DNA of 64,000 nt from Phycicoccus sp. Soil802 (GTDB lineage: Bacteria > Actinomycetota > Actinomycetes > Actinomycetales > Dermatophilaceae), in assembly GCF_001429605.1 (NCBI RefSeq), contig NZ_LMSS01000004.1:248001-312000 (forward strand). Direction: 5' to 3'. This document shows, in pieces, positions 1 to 7,947 of this stretch (the first letter of the stretch is position 1; each line of letters opens with the position of its first letter). A program made the position numbers and the translations under genes. The notes beneath the pieces are model-generated. The model worked only from the letters and a program-made list of their open reading frames with translations. It made no database searches and was not told the origin of the DNA.

Positions 1-1
1 G

Positions 2-196
2 GCGGTGGTCGAACGCGTCGTCCGCCTGGGCTTCGAGGTGCGGATCGACCTGCGCGCCGACTCGGGCACCCGGTTCGCCGCCCAGGTCACCCGCGCGGAG
101 GCCGACGCCCTCGGGCTCGTGGAGGGTGAGACGGTGTACGCGCGGGCCACGACCGGACCCGACGCGGCCGAGATCCACCCCGCCCTCGCCATCTGA
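2..196 (+). CDS. C-terminal end of a sulfate-type ABC transporter ATPase (partial)
   Basis: The gene enters from the left edge, so only about 64 C-terminal residues are visible. They contain ERVVRLGFEVRIDL followed by a beta-strand pattern ending in VEGETVYARAT. This is characteristic of the TOBE-like C-terminal domain of CysA-type (sulfate/thiosulfate) and related molybdate/spermidine ABC ATPases, which binds or senses substrate or regulator outside the nucleotide-binding domain. The Walker motifs are off the window. An Rrf2-family regulator starts about 95 bases downstream; Rrf2 proteins often control sulfur and Fe-S genes, which fits sulfate uptake. That substrate is inferred from sequence style and context only. 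Confidence 0.6.
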   Translation, partial: AVVERVVRLGFEVRIDLRADSGTRFAAQVTRAEADALGLVEGETVYARATTGPDAAEIHPALAI

Positions 197-279
197 GTCG
201 CGGCCCACCCGGGGCCGCTGGAGCGGCGCCCGCCCACAGCCATGGGTATGCCGCGTGCCCCGGCTCCGCGGCGGTGCGA

Positions 280-285
280 CAGAAT
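280..285 (+). promoter_or_regulatory. -10-like element of a leaderless promoter for the Rrf2 gene
   Basis: CAGAAT lies exactly 6 nt before the GTG at 292. The same CAGAAT hexamer lies in the putative rpsP and rplS promoters. The spacing puts the transcription start at or next to the start codon and supports 292 rather than the GTG at 274. Confidence 0.5.
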
Positions 286-291
286 GCGCTC

Positions 292-756
292 GTGGACATC
301 TCGGCACGCACGGAGTACGCGGTCCGGGCCATGCTCATCCTCGCGGAGGCGGCGACGACATCGGCGGGCCCGGTGAGTGTCGAGACGCTCTCCTTCCGCC
401 AGACCCTCCCGCGCAAGTTCCTCGAGGCGATCGTGGCCGACCTGCGCACCGCCGAGCTGGTCAAGAGCACCCGCGGCGCCCGGGGTGGCTACTCGCTGGC
501 CCGCGAGCCCCGAGACATCTCGCTGGGCGAGGTGTTCCGGGCCGTGGACGGGCCGCTCGCGGAGGTGCGGGGCCTGCGGCCGCACGAGACGGCATACGAG
601 GGCGTGGCCACGCACCTGCCCACCGTGTGGGTGGCGCTGCGCGCCAGCCTCCGCTCGGTGCTCGACGAGACCAGCCTCGCGGACGTGCTGTCGGGGGAGC
701 TGCCCGACCGGGTGGTGACGCTGGCTGCGGACCCGGACGCGTGGCGCAGCCGATGA
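292..756 (+). CDS. Rrf2-family transcriptional regulator
   Basis: A 154-residue protein beginning DISARTEYAVRAML, the typical N-terminus of Rrf2 winged-helix repressors. The recognition region reads LPRKFLEAIVADLRTAELVKSTRG and then GGYSLAREP, the usual Rrf2 wing. The three cysteines that bind an Fe-S cluster in IscR/NsrR are absent from the central region, so it is more like CymR/Rrf2 members that sense by protein contact or small ligands. The start at 292 is chosen because the conserved N-terminus begins there and a CAGAAT -10 lies 6 nt upstream. It follows a sulfate-type ABC ATPase and overlaps the next gene by 4 nt (ATGA). A role in sulfur regulation is inferred from context. Confidence 0.8.
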   Translation: MDISARTEYAVRAMLILAEAATTSAGPVSVETLSFRQTLPRKFLEAIVADLRTAELVKSTRGARGGYSLAREPRDISLGEVFRAVDGPLAEVRGLRPHETAYEGVATHLPTVWVALRASLRSVLDETSLADVLSGELPDRVVTLAADPDAWRSR

Positions 757-2288
757 GCGAAGGCGCCCCGATCGACGAGACCCCGGCCGAGGTGGGCCCG
801 GGCATCGACCCCGAGGACCTCGCCATCGCCCTGCGCGTCCTCGAACAGCTCGCCGAGATCGACGGCGACCACCCCGACATCCAGACGGTCAAGCGGGCGA
901 CGGGGCGGATGTACAAGCGGGTCCGCAAGGCTCGCCGCCGCGAGGCCAAGCAGCCCCAGGTCGACCACGACGAGGCGATCCTCGCGCAGACCGCCACCGG
1001 CTCACCGATGCGGATCGACGACGAGACCAAGGGCATCCCGCTCGTCTCGACGACCCGGGGAGCCCACGCGGGGGAGCTGATCAAGCCGCGGGGCTGCTAC
1101 ATCTGCAAGAGCGAGTACACCCTGGTCGACGCGTTCTACCACTGGCTCTGCCCCGACTGCGCGGCCCTGAGCCACACGAAGCGTGAGCAACGGACTGACC
1201 TCACCGGCAAGCGGGCCCTGCTCACGGGTGGCCGCGCCAAGATCGGGATGTACATCGCGCTGCTCCTCCTGCGCGACGGCGCGCACGTCACCATCACCAC
1301 GCGCTTCCCGCATGACGCAGCGAGACGCTTTGCGGCACAAGAGGATTCGGCTGACTGGATCCACCGGCTCAAGGTCGTCGGCATCGACCTGCGCGACCCC
1401 ACCCAGGTCGTCGCGCTGGCCGACGAGGTCGCCGCCGCAGGTCCGCTCGACATCCTGGTCAACAACGCGGCCCAGACCGTGCGCCGCTCGCCGGGCGCCT
1501 ACTCCCACCTGGTCGAGGGTGAGTCGGTGCCGCTCGAGGGCGACGTCGTCTACCCCGAGCTCGTCACCTTCGACCGGATCAGCGAGGCCCACCCGGCCAA
1601 CCTCCTCGGCACGTTGCAGGAGCAGAAGGTCGCGCACCACGAGGGTGAGTCCGAGCAGGAGGCGGCGCGCGCGCTCGCGCAGCGCTCGGCCGCGTCGATG
1701 ACGTCGCTCGCACTGACGGCGGGCCAGGCGAGCCTCGAGGCGCACCTGGCCGGCACGGCGGTGGACGCCGGCGGACTGCTGCCGGACACCCAGCTCAACA
1801 ACTCGTGGACGCAGAAGGTCGAGGAGGTCGACCCGCTCGAGCTGCTCGAGGTGCAGCTCTGCAACTCGACCGCGCCGTTCATCCTCGTGTCGCGGCTGCG
1901 ACCGTCGATGCGCGCCGCCGTCGCGGCCGGCGCCCGACGCGCGTACGTCGTCAACGTCTCGGCGATGGAGGGCCAGTTCTCCAGGCGCTACAAGGGAGCC
2001 GGGCACCCGCACACGAACATGGCCAAGGCGGCGCTCAACATGCTGACCCGCACGAGCGCCGGCGAGATGTTCGAGACGGACAAGATCCTAATGACCGCGG
2101 TCGACACCGGCTGGATCACCGACGAGCGGCCGCACCACGAGAAGCTGCGGATCGCCGCCGAGGGCTGGCACGCGCCCCTCGACCTCGTGGACGGCGCGGC
2201 CCGCGTCTACGACCCCATCGTGCGGGGCGAGGCCGGCGAGGACGTCTACGGCTGCTTCGTCAAGGACTTCGAACCCAGCCCCTGGTGA
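753..2288 (+). CDS. SDR-fold oxidoreductase with N-terminal zinc-ribbon-like extension
   Basis: A 511-residue protein, about twice the length of a classical SDR. Residues 1-100 are acidic and helical and include a basic KRVRKARRREAK stretch. Cys115-x2-Cys118 and Cys133-x2-Cys136 form a probable zinc knuckle. The SDR Rossmann domain starts near residue 155 with LTGGRAKIG (cofactor loop) and contains LVNNAAQTV. Ser403 sits at the position of the catalytic serine, but the canonical YxxxK reads HTNMAK: Lys425 is present while Thr421 replaces tyrosine. An insertion of about 90 residues rich in Glu/Ala lies between NNAA and the active site. It overlaps the Rrf2 gene by 4 nt, suggesting co-transcription. 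The enzymatic activity is unknown; SDR homology is clear and the substrate is not. Confidence 0.75.
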   Translation: MSEGAPIDETPAEVGPGIDPEDLAIALRVLEQLAEIDGDHPDIQTVKRATGRMYKRVRKARRREAKQPQVDHDEAILAQTATGSPMRIDDETKGIPLVSTTRGAHAGELIKPRGCYICKSEYTLVDAFYHWLCPDCAALSHTKREQRTDLTGKRALLTGGRAKIGMYIALLLLRDGAHVTITTRFPHDAARRFAAQEDSADWIHRLKVVGIDLRDPTQVVALADEVAAAGPLDILVNNAAQTVRRSPGAYSHLVEGESVPLEGDVVYPELVTFDRISEAHPANLLGTLQEQKVAHHEGESEQEAARALAQRSAASMTSLALTAGQASLEAHLAGTAVDAGGLLPDTQLNNSWTQKVEEVDPLELLEVQLCNSTAPFILVSRLRPSMRAAVAAGARRAYVVNVSAMEGQFSRRYKGAGHPHTNMAKAALNMLTRTSAGEMFETDKILMTAVDTGWITDERPHHEKLRIAAEGWHAPLDLVDGAARVYDPIVRGEAGEDVYGCFVKDFEPSPW

Positions 2289-2298
2289 GGCCGGCGCC

Positions 2299-3327
2299 GT
2301 GGACGAGCTGACCGCATACCTGCTCGACGCCTTTGGGCTCGGTGGCGGCGGGGCTGCGGCCCGACTCACCTTCGTGGCCCGCGGTGCGGAGGGCCGGGTG
2401 AGCCTCCTGGAGTGCCACGGACTCCGGTATGCCGTGAAGCAACCCTTCGCGGCATACGCCGGCTTCCCGGACCTGGCGGCGGGTGAGGAGGTGGTCCGCC
2501 GCGAGGCCGGTCACCTCGCGCACTTCGCGCAGGCCGGCATACCCGTCCCCGTCCCCGTCGCCGACCGGGAGGGGCGCTTCCTCGTGCCCGTGCCCGCGGA
2601 GCTGGGTGGGGGTCTCGTTCGGCTGAGCACCTGGGTGGACGGCACCGCACCGCGGGCCGACTTCGTGCCCGGCCTGCACGCGACCGAGCTCGGCACGCTG
2701 CTCGGGCGGCTGCACGCTGCGGCGCGCGCGACCGACGACCCGATCGGCTGGTGGTACCGGACCGTCCCCGAGGCGCAGGTCTGGGCCGACCTGGTGGAGC
2801 GGGGGACCGACCAGCCGTGGCACGACGCCCTGGTGAGGCGGGTGGCGGACCTCGACGGGCTCTGCGACCTCGTGCGGGCGGTGCCGGCCCCGACCGGGCC
2901 GTTCGTGGTCGGCCACCGCGACCTGCACCCCGACAACCTCCTGGTGACCACCGACGGCCAGCTCGTCCCGGTGGACTGGGAGGACGTGGGCCCGGTGCTC
3001 CCCGACCGTGAGCTGGCCAAGGTGCTGGTCCAGTGGCACGTCGACGGGGAGGAGGTCGACGCGTCGGCCGTGCGCCGGACCGTCACCGCCTACCGCGCAG
3101 CGGGCGGCACCGGTGCCGTGCACGGGCTGGACTCGTTCACCATGCTGCTCAGTGGCGAGCTCAACTTCCTCGCCCGGCAGGCGGCCGAGTCCCTGGATCC
3201 CGCCACGGAGGACGCGCACCGCCGGCACGCGGTGGCGGAGGTGCAGGAGTGCCTGCTGTGGCTGCCGTCGCCGAGCACACTCCAGCACGTGCTCGACGTC
3301 GTGCTCGACCTGATGGCCGCCGGCTGA
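2299..3327 (+). CDS. Aminoglycoside phosphotransferase (APH)-fold kinase-like protein
   Basis: A 342-residue protein of the APH/choline kinase superfamily. The catalytic loop is [13 protein letters not shown] (Asp and Asn for phosphotransfer and metal) and the DFG-equivalent is VDWEDVGP. An N-lobe lysine occurs in YAVKQPF. These proteins phosphorylate small hydroxylated metabolites, and resistance is only one of many roles. Starts at GTG 2299, 10 nt after the SDR stop, so probably in the same transcript. Substrate not predictable; a second, only distantly similar APH-fold gene lies at 37404. Confidence 0.75.
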   Translation: MDELTAYLLDAFGLGGGGAAARLTFVARGAEGRVSLLECHGLRYAVKQPFAAYAGFPDLAAGEEVVRREAGHLAHFAQAGIPVPVPVADREGRFLVPVPAELGGGLVRLSTWVDGTAPRADFVPGLHATELGTLLGRLHAAARATDDPIGWWYRTVPEAQVWADLVERGTDQPWHDALVRRVADLDGLCDLVRAVPAPTGPFVVGHRDLHPDNLLVTTDGQLVPVDWEDVGPVLPDRELAKVLVQWHVDGEEVDASAVRRTVTAYRAAGGTGAVHGLDSFTMLLSGELNFLARQAAESLDPATEDAHRRHAVAEVQECLLWLPSPSTLQHVLDVVLDLMAAG

Positions 3328-3357
3328 CCCTGCATGGTCGGGGCATCCCCACAGATC

Positions 3358-3368
3358 TGGCAGAATGG
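3358..3368 (+). promoter_or_regulatory. Putative rpsP promoter, extended -10
   Basis: TGGCAGAATGG, an extended -10 (TGG plus CAGAAT). The identical 11-mer lies upstream of rplS at 9382-9392. No convincing -35 is visible. It would give an rpsP leader of about 135 nt, long enough for autoregulation, though I cannot see a specific structure. Confidence 0.45.
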
Positions 3369-3509
3369 TCGGCTGTACCCGTCCAGGCACGGGCCCGGTC
3401 ACAGGACTGCGGCCTCCTGGCTGGAACGCCTACACCGAGTTCCGGTACCCCGCGTGAATCCTGCGCGGTCTTGCCGTGCTCACAACCAGAAACAGGAGAC
3501 ACCACCACT

Positions 3510-4082
3510 GTGGCCGTCAAGATTCGTCTGAAGCGCATGGGCAAGATCCGTGCACCGTTCTACCGCGTCGTCGTCATGGACTCGCGCGCCAAGCGCGATG
3601 GCCGGGCCATCGAGGAGATTGGCAAGTACCACCCCACCGAGGAGCCCTCGGTCATCGACATCAACTCGGACCGCGCGCAGTACTGGCTGGGCCAGGGCGC
3701 GCAGCCGACCGAGGCCGTCGCGGCACTGCTCAAGGTGACCGGCGACTGGCAGAAGTACAAGGGTGAGCCCGGCGCCGAGGGCACGCTCAAGGTCAAGGCT
3801 GCCAAGCCGTCCAAGAAGGAGCTGTACGACGCGGCCATCGCCGCGGCGGGCAAGTCCGAGGCCGGCACCGACGGGGCGACCACCCCGAAGAAGCGCGCTG
3901 CCAAGAAGGCCGACGAGGCCCCCAAGGCTGAGGAGCCCAAGGCTGACGAGGCCCCCAAGGCCGACGAGCCCAAGGCCGAGGCCACCCAGGCTGTCACCGA
4001 TGCTCCCGTGGCCGACGAGGCCAAGGCTGAGACCGAGGAGGCCCCCGCGGCCGCCGAGGCCGACGCCGCGGACAAGGCCTGA
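3510..4082 (+). CDS. rpsP: 30S ribosomal protein S16
   Basis: Residues 1-85 are a full S16 ([18 protein letters not shown] at the N-terminus), a core assembly protein of the 30S subunit body. The protein continues for about 100 more residues of low-complexity Ala/Lys/Glu/Asp sequence with repeated EAPKADEPK-type units; typical bacterial S16 is 80-90 residues. The start is GTG 3510, where the conserved N-terminus begins, with AGGAG about 11 nt upstream. First gene of the rpsP-khpA-rimM-trmD operon, with khpA 2 nt after the stop. The tail is probably disordered and solvent-exposed; rpsB in this window has a comparable tail. Confidence 0.97.
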   Translation: MAVKIRLKRMGKIRAPFYRVVVMDSRAKRDGRAIEEIGKYHPTEEPSVIDINSDRAQYWLGQGAQPTEAVAALLKVTGDWQKYKGEPGAEGTLKVKAAKPSKKELYDAAIAAAGKSEAGTDGATTPKKRAAKKADEAPKAEEPKADEAPKADEPKAEATQAVTDAPVADEAKAETEEAPAAAEADAADKA

Positions 4083-4084
4083 CC

Positions 4085-4327
4085 GTGCTGGAAGAGGCGC
4101 TCGAGCACCTCGTGAAGGGCATCGTCGACCACAAGGACGAGGTTGCCGTGCGACGCAAGGAGCTCCGCCGTGGTGAGGTGCTCGAGGTGCGGGTGCACCC
4201 CGAGGACCTCGGTCGCGTGATCGGTCGCTCCGGTCGCACCGCGAGCGCCCTGCGCACCGTCATGGGTGCGCTGGCCGGCGGCCAGAACGTCCGGGTCGAC
4301 ATCGTCGACACCGACAAGGTCCGCTGA
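4085..4327 (+). CDS. khpA: KH-domain RNA-binding protein KhpA
   Basis: An 80-residue single KH domain with the GxxG loop as GRSG in RVIGRSGRTASALR. KhpA (YlqC/KhpA family) binds RNA and in Firmicutes pairs with KhpB/EloR to influence cell elongation; in actinobacteria it is regularly found between rpsP and rimM, as here. GTG start 2 nt after the rpsP stop, consistent with translational coupling. A strong hairpin follows at 4364-4398. Confidence 0.93.
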   Translation: MLEEALEHLVKGIVDHKDEVAVRRKELRRGEVLEVRVHPEDLGRVIGRSGRTASALRTVMGALAGGQNVRVDIVDTDKVR

Positions 4328-4363
4328 GCGCTCACCCGCGCTGACACGCACACCGAGCACATC

Positions 4364-4398
4364 GAGAAGGGCCACCGGGTTTCCCGGTGGCCCTTCTC
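4364..4398 (+). terminator. Perfect 16-bp hairpin between khpA and rimM
   Basis: GAGAAGGGCCACCGGG (4364-4379), loop TTT, then its exact complement (4383-4398). No T-tract follows. In high-GC actinobacteria such hairpins often terminate or attenuate, or mark an RNA processing point, so rimM-trmD may be expressed at a lower level than rpsP-khpA. Confidence 0.6.
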
Positions 4399-4434
4399 TC
4401 CCACCGTGGAGCCAACCCCTGAGAGGATCACTCC

Positions 4435-4983
4435 ATGCCTGCCGACTCCAGACTGCTCGTCGCCCGCATCGGCAAGCCACACGGCCTGCGCGGTGAGGTG
4501 ACGGTGCAGACCCACACCGACGACCCCGAGGCACGCTTCGCGCCGGGTGTCGCCTACGCCACGGAGGCCGCACCCGGGTCGGGCGTCCCGCGCTCCCTCA
4601 CCCTGCGCACCGCGCGGCTGCACCAGAAGGTCTGGCTGCTCGGCTTCGAGGAGATCCCCGACCGCACCGGCGCCGAGTCGCTGCGGGGCACCCGCCTGTT
4701 CATCGACGCCGAGGCCGCGGCCGAGGCTGCGGCCGACGAGGACGACGCGTGGTACGAGGACGAGCTCGTCGGGCTCACCGCCGTCGACCCCGCGGGGACC
4801 ACCCTCGGTGAGGTCACCGGCCTGCGCACCGGCGCGGCGCAGGACCAGCTGGTGCTGCGGCTGACCGGCGGCGCCGAGGCACTCGTCCCGTTCGTCGAGG
4901 CCATCGTCCCCGAGGTCGACGTCGACGGCGGCCGGGTCGTCGTCGACGCACCGCCCGGGCTCCTCGAGCTCAACGCCGACTGA
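4435..4983 (+). CDS. rimM: Ribosome maturation factor RimM
   Basis: A 182-residue RimM. The N-terminal RimM barrel begins [18 protein letters not shown], and the PRC-barrel half includes WYEDELVGL and [14 protein letters not shown]. RimM binds S19 and assists 30S head maturation, including 16S 3' domain processing. The ATG start has GAGAGG 8 nt upstream. It lies 13 nt before trmD, the usual partner, but is separated from khpA by about 107 nt holding a strong hairpin. Confidence 0.96.
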   Translation: MPADSRLLVARIGKPHGLRGEVTVQTHTDDPEARFAPGVAYATEAAPGSGVPRSLTLRTARLHQKVWLLGFEEIPDRTGAESLRGTRLFIDAEAAAEAAADEDDAWYEDELVGLTAVDPAGTTLGEVTGLRTGAAQDQLVLRLTGGAEALVPFVEAIVPEVDVDGGRVVVDAPPGLLELNAD

Positions 4984-4996
4984 CGGCGGACCCCCC

Positions 4997-6196
4997 GTGA
5001 TCCTCGACGTCGTCTCGATCTTCCCCGAGTACCTCGCGCCGCTCGACCTCTCGCTGATCGGCAAGGCCCGCCGCGACGGGCTGCTCGACCTGCGCGTCCA
5101 CGACCTGCGCGACTTCACCCACGACCGGCACCACTCGGTCGACGACACCCCCTACGGCGGTGGTGCCGGCATGGTGATGAAGCCGCAGCCGTGGGCCGAG
5201 GCGCTCACGCACGTGGTCGCCTCGGGTGCCGACGGGGCCCGCCCGCGGCTCATCGTCCCGGGTCCGGGAGGTAGGCCGTTCACGCAGGCCCTGGCGCGCG
5301 AGCTCGCCGAGGAGCCGTGGCTGGCCTTCGCCTGCGGACGCTACGAGGGGATCGACGAGCGGGTCTACGAGTACGCCGCGGACGAGCTCGGGCTCGAGGT
5401 GTCGGTGGTCTCGCTCGGCGACTACGTGCTGAACGGGGGCGAGGTGGCGGTGCTGGCGATGGTCGAGGCGGTGGCCCGCCTGCTGCCCGGCGTCATCGGG
5501 AACGCGGAGTCCCTCGTCGAGGAGTCCCACGAGGACGGCCTGCTCGAGTACCCCGTCTACACCAAGCCCGCCGCCTGGGAGTCGAGTGGCGGCGTGACCC
5601 GGGCGGTCCCGCCGGTGCTGCTCTCGGGGGACCACGGGGCGATCGCCGCGTGGCGCCACCAGCAGCGGCTCGAGCGCACGGCAGCTCGCAGGCCGGACCT
5701 GCTGCACTCCTCGGCGGCGCTCACGACCGAGGGCCTCACGATCACCGTCGCCCAGCCGTCCGATGCCGCAGAGCTGACCACCCTGCAACGGGCCTGCTGG
5801 GTGAGCGAGGCCAGGGCCAACGCCACCCACGACATCCCGCCCCTGATCGAGTCCGTCGACGACGTCGCACGGGGACTGCGGGAGTGGCAGACCTGGGTGG
5901 TGCGCGTCGGCGGCCGGCTGGTGGCCTCGGTGCGGGCGCGGTCACACCCCGACGACGCGGCCACCTGGCAGATCGGCCGGCTGATGGTCGCTCCCGACCT
6001 CCAGGGCCGTGGCCTGGGGCGCGCGCTGCTGGAGCACGCGGAGGCGCAGGCGCCGTCGGGCACGGCGGCATACTGGCTGAACACCGGGACCGGCAGCGAG
6101 CGCAACCTGCGCACCTACCGCAAGGCCGGCTACCGGGTGCAGCCCGGAGCGGGCGCCTTCCCCGGCACCGTGGACCTGCTCAAGCGGCGTCGCTGA
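4997..6196 (+). CDS. trmD: tRNA (guanine37-N1)-methyltransferase TrmD fused to a GNAT acetyltransferase
   Basis: One uninterrupted 399-codon frame. Residues 1 to about 236 are a complete TrmD, which methylates G37 of tRNAs to prevent +1 frameshifting. Visible trefoil-knot SAM-site elements are [22 protein letters not shown] and [12 protein letters not shown], and the usual C-terminal [10 protein letters not shown] is present. From about residue 245 a full GNAT fold follows, with the acetyl-CoA loop in [16 protein letters not shown] near residue 335 and [19 protein letters not shown] at the end. TrmD alone is normally 230-260 residues. Starts at GTG 4997, 13 nt after rimM. The acetyl acceptor is unknown. 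Its end overlaps the convergent ceramidase-like gene by 17 nt. Confidence 0.95.
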   Translation: MILDVVSIFPEYLAPLDLSLIGKARRDGLLDLRVHDLRDFTHDRHHSVDDTPYGGGAGMVMKPQPWAEALTHVVASGADGARPRLIVPGPGGRPFTQALARELAEEPWLAFACGRYEGIDERVYEYAADELGLEVSVVSLGDYVLNGGEVAVLAMVEAVARLLPGVIGNAESLVEESHEDGLLEYPVYTKPAAWESSGGVTRAVPPVLLSGDHGAIAAWRHQQRLERTAARRPDLLHSSAALTTEGLTITVAQPSDAAELTTLQRACWVSEARANATHDIPPLIESVDDVARGLREWQTWVVRVGGRLVASVRARSHPDDAATWQIGRLMVAPDLQGRGLGRALLEHAEAQAPSGTAAYWLNTGTGSERNLRTYRKAGYRVQPGAGAFPGTVDLLKRRR

Positions 6197-6980
6197 CGCG
6201 CTCGCTGGCGTAGAGCCGGTAGAGGCAGTAGGCGGCCACGGCGCACAGCAGGTGCCAGGCGGCGTGGCCCTGCAGGAGCGAGCCGGGGTGGCACAGTGAC
6301 GACCCGTCCTTGGCGAGGTTCCAGATCGCGAACGCCAGGGCGAGGGCTCCGGCCGACGCAAGCCCCCAGCCGGCCTGGCGTCGCGCGGCGCCACGCCGCC
6401 ACAGCACGGCCTCACCGGTGAGGGCCACGAGCAGGAAGAGCCCGAACGCGAGGTTGGCGGCGATGTCGACCACCGGGACGTGCCCCGGGATGCGTTCGAC
6501 GAGCTCGCAGACCAGCACGACACCGACGAACGACGCCGCGAAGAAGCCGATGCCGCGGCCCAGCACCCGGGTGACCGCGTAGGACGAGGCGAAGGCAGCA
6601 ATGAGGTACATGCTGAGCAGGTCGAGGTGCCCACCGAGGTCGCTCTGGGTGGCGTGCATCGCCGCGCTCGCCGGCCCGAGCAGCACCACGACCACGCCCA
6701 GGGCCGCCGCGAGCCGCGGGTTGGCCGCGATCGTCGTGCGAGGTGCTCCCGCCCTCCACCCGATGGCCAGCCCGGCGAGGATGAACCCGGCGTTGCTGAA
6801 CGTGTTGGCGGGCTGGCGGACGACGGCGTCGCGCGCCGCCTCGCAGAACCGGTCGCCGCGACCGACGTCGGGGCCCAGCCAGCCGTGCAGCACCGCGAGC
6901 CAGAGCAGGCCCACCGAGACGACCGCGACGGCGCCCGCCAGCGCCAGCGGTCGCAGGTCGCGCTGCGCGTGGGTCGCCAT
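6180..6980 (-). CDS. Ceramidase-like (CREST superfamily) multi-pass membrane protein
   Basis: A 266-residue membrane protein with about seven hydrophobic segments. It shows the pattern of bacterial ceramidase-domain proteins: FCEAA, then [33 protein letters not shown] with His/Asp candidates for metal, and a late [12 protein letters not shown] members are predicted metal-dependent hydrolases of lipid amides. The start at 6980 (MATHAQRD) is preferred over a GTG/ATG further upstream because CATACT lies exactly 7 nt before it. The 3' end overlaps trmD convergently. Substrate unknown. Confidence 0.7.
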   Translation of the reverse strand: MATHAQRDLRPLALAGAVAVVSVGLLWLAVLHGWLGPDVGRGDRFCEAARDAVVRQPANTFSNAGFILAGLAIGWRAGAPRTTIAANPRLAAALGVVVVLLGPASAAMHATQSDLGGHLDLLSMYLIAAFASSYAVTRVLGRGIGFFAASFVGVVLVCELVERIPGHVPVVDIAANLAFGLFLLVALTGEAVLWRRGAARRQAGWGLASAGALALAFAIWNLAKDGSSLCHPGSLLQGHAAWHLLCAVAAYCLYRLYASERVSDAA

Positions 6981-6987
6981 GGTGGCG

Positions 6988-6993
6988 AGTATG
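6988..6993 (-). promoter_or_regulatory. -10-like element of a leaderless promoter for the ceramidase-like gene
   Basis: CATACT on the minus strand, 7 nt before the ATG at 6980. It overlaps a copy of the dispersed octamer CGGCATAC. Confidence 0.45.
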
Positions 6994-7025
6994 CCGCCGC
7001 AGGTCACCCCGGGCGGGTCGGTGCC

Positions 7026-7784
7026 TCAGTCGACGAGGCTGGTGGCCAGGTCGTCGGGGAGCAGCCGGCGTCCGGCGAGCAGGTGCTCGGCCACGAGGAC
7101 GGTGACGGTCTGCGCGGCCATGATCCCGAAGAGCACCAGCACCTGGGCCGTCGCGGCCTGCGCCGGGGTGCCGCCGCCGAGCATGACCCCGATGAACGCG
7201 CCGGGCAGGGTGACCACCCCGGTCGTCTTCACCTGGTCGAGCCCGGGGAGCAGGGCTTCGGGGGCGCGGCGGTGGACGATCTCGCGGATGGCCTGGCGGG
7301 GGAGCAGGCCCACCGAGAGGCTGGCTTCGTACTGGCTGTGCTCCTCGCGCAGCGCGGCGAAGGCGCGACGGCCGACGAGGGTGTGTGCGGTCATCGCGTT
7401 GCCGACGATGATGCCGGCCACCGGGATGACCGCGATCCCGGTCGCGGGGATCGTGCCGGTGGCCAGCACGATCGCCAGCACGGGGAGCACGCCCGAAGCC
7501 ATCGCCAGCGCGGCCCAGGACCAGGCCCTCGGCGCCTCGACCCGGCTGGACGTGGTGAGCACCCCCATCGCGAACATCACGCAGACCAGCGCCACCGACC
7601 ACGGCAGGCTGTCGACCACGGCGGCGATGAGCACCGCGGCGAGCCCGAGCTGGGCGATCGCCCGCACCGCGGCGACGAGGACCGGGCGCTCGAGGCCGTA
7701 GCCGGCGAAACGGTGCGCGGCCAGCGCGACCGCCAGCAGCAGGGCCAGTGCGAGGCCGACAGGCCAGCCGGGGTCGATGCTCAC
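7026..7784 (-). CDS. fetB: FetB/YbbM-type ABC transporter permease (UPF0014)
   Basis: A 252-residue membrane protein of the UPF0014/FetB family, with signatures GIAVIPVAGIIVGNAMT, ARRAFAALREEHSQYEASL-like cytoplasmic loop and KTTGVVTLPGAFIGVMLGG. FetB is the membrane half of the FetAB exporter, implicated in iron export and oxidative stress in E. coli. The expected ATPase FetA is not adjacent: the downstream gene on this strand is ceramidase-like and upstream is a divergent lacI. The partner is presumably elsewhere. GTG start at 7784, with TACCGT 6 nt upstream. Confidence 0.8.
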   Translation of the reverse strand: MSIDPGWPVGLALALLLAVALAAHRFAGYGLERPVLVAAVRAIAQLGLAAVLIAAVVDSLPWSVALVCVMFAMGVLTTSSRVEAPRAWSWAALAMASGVLPVLAIVLATGTIPATGIAVIPVAGIIVGNAMTAHTLVGRRAFAALREEHSQYEASLSVGLLPRQAIREIVHRRAPEALLPGLDQVKTTGVVTLPGAFIGVMLGGGTPAQAATAQVLVLFGIMAAQTVTVLVAEHLLAGRRLLPDDLATSLVD

Positions 7785-7790
7785 AGCGTC

Positions 7791-7796
7791 ACGGTA
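7791..7796 (-). promoter_or_regulatory. -10-like element of a leaderless promoter for fetB
   Basis: TACCGT on the minus strand, 6 nt before the GTG at 7784. It overlaps an octamer copy (CGGCATAC). Confidence 0.4.
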
Positions 7797-7876
7797 TGCC
7801 GCGGCGCCGCGGCGAGGGCGCAGGCGGGTGCAGCGGGCCCGCGAAAAAAGCTCGCGAGAGCGGGAATGTTTTCTGT

Positions 7877-7908
7877 ATCGTTCTACTTGAACGATTTAGT
7901 ACAACGAT
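7877..7908 (+). promoter_or_regulatory. Putative LacI-family operator upstream of lacI-type gene
   Basis: A perfect inverted repeat ATCGTTC (7877-7883), spacer TACTT, GAACGAT (7889-7895). A third half-site AACGAT follows at 7903-7908, 13 nt after the second. It lies 40-70 nt before the regulator's GTG in an AT-rich pocket, so autoregulation is likely. It is preceded by AATGTTTTCTGTATC, which recurs with one change at 42579. Confidence 0.55.
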
Positions 7909-7947
7909 CCAGAAGCCAGTTCAGAGCGTCGAAGGAGGCCGGGAGCC

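Noticed and set aside
3334-3531. A 65-codon frame overlapping the rpsP leader and start
   Set aside because: It covers the putative promoter, overlaps rpsP out of frame and has no ribosome binding site or protein-like composition.
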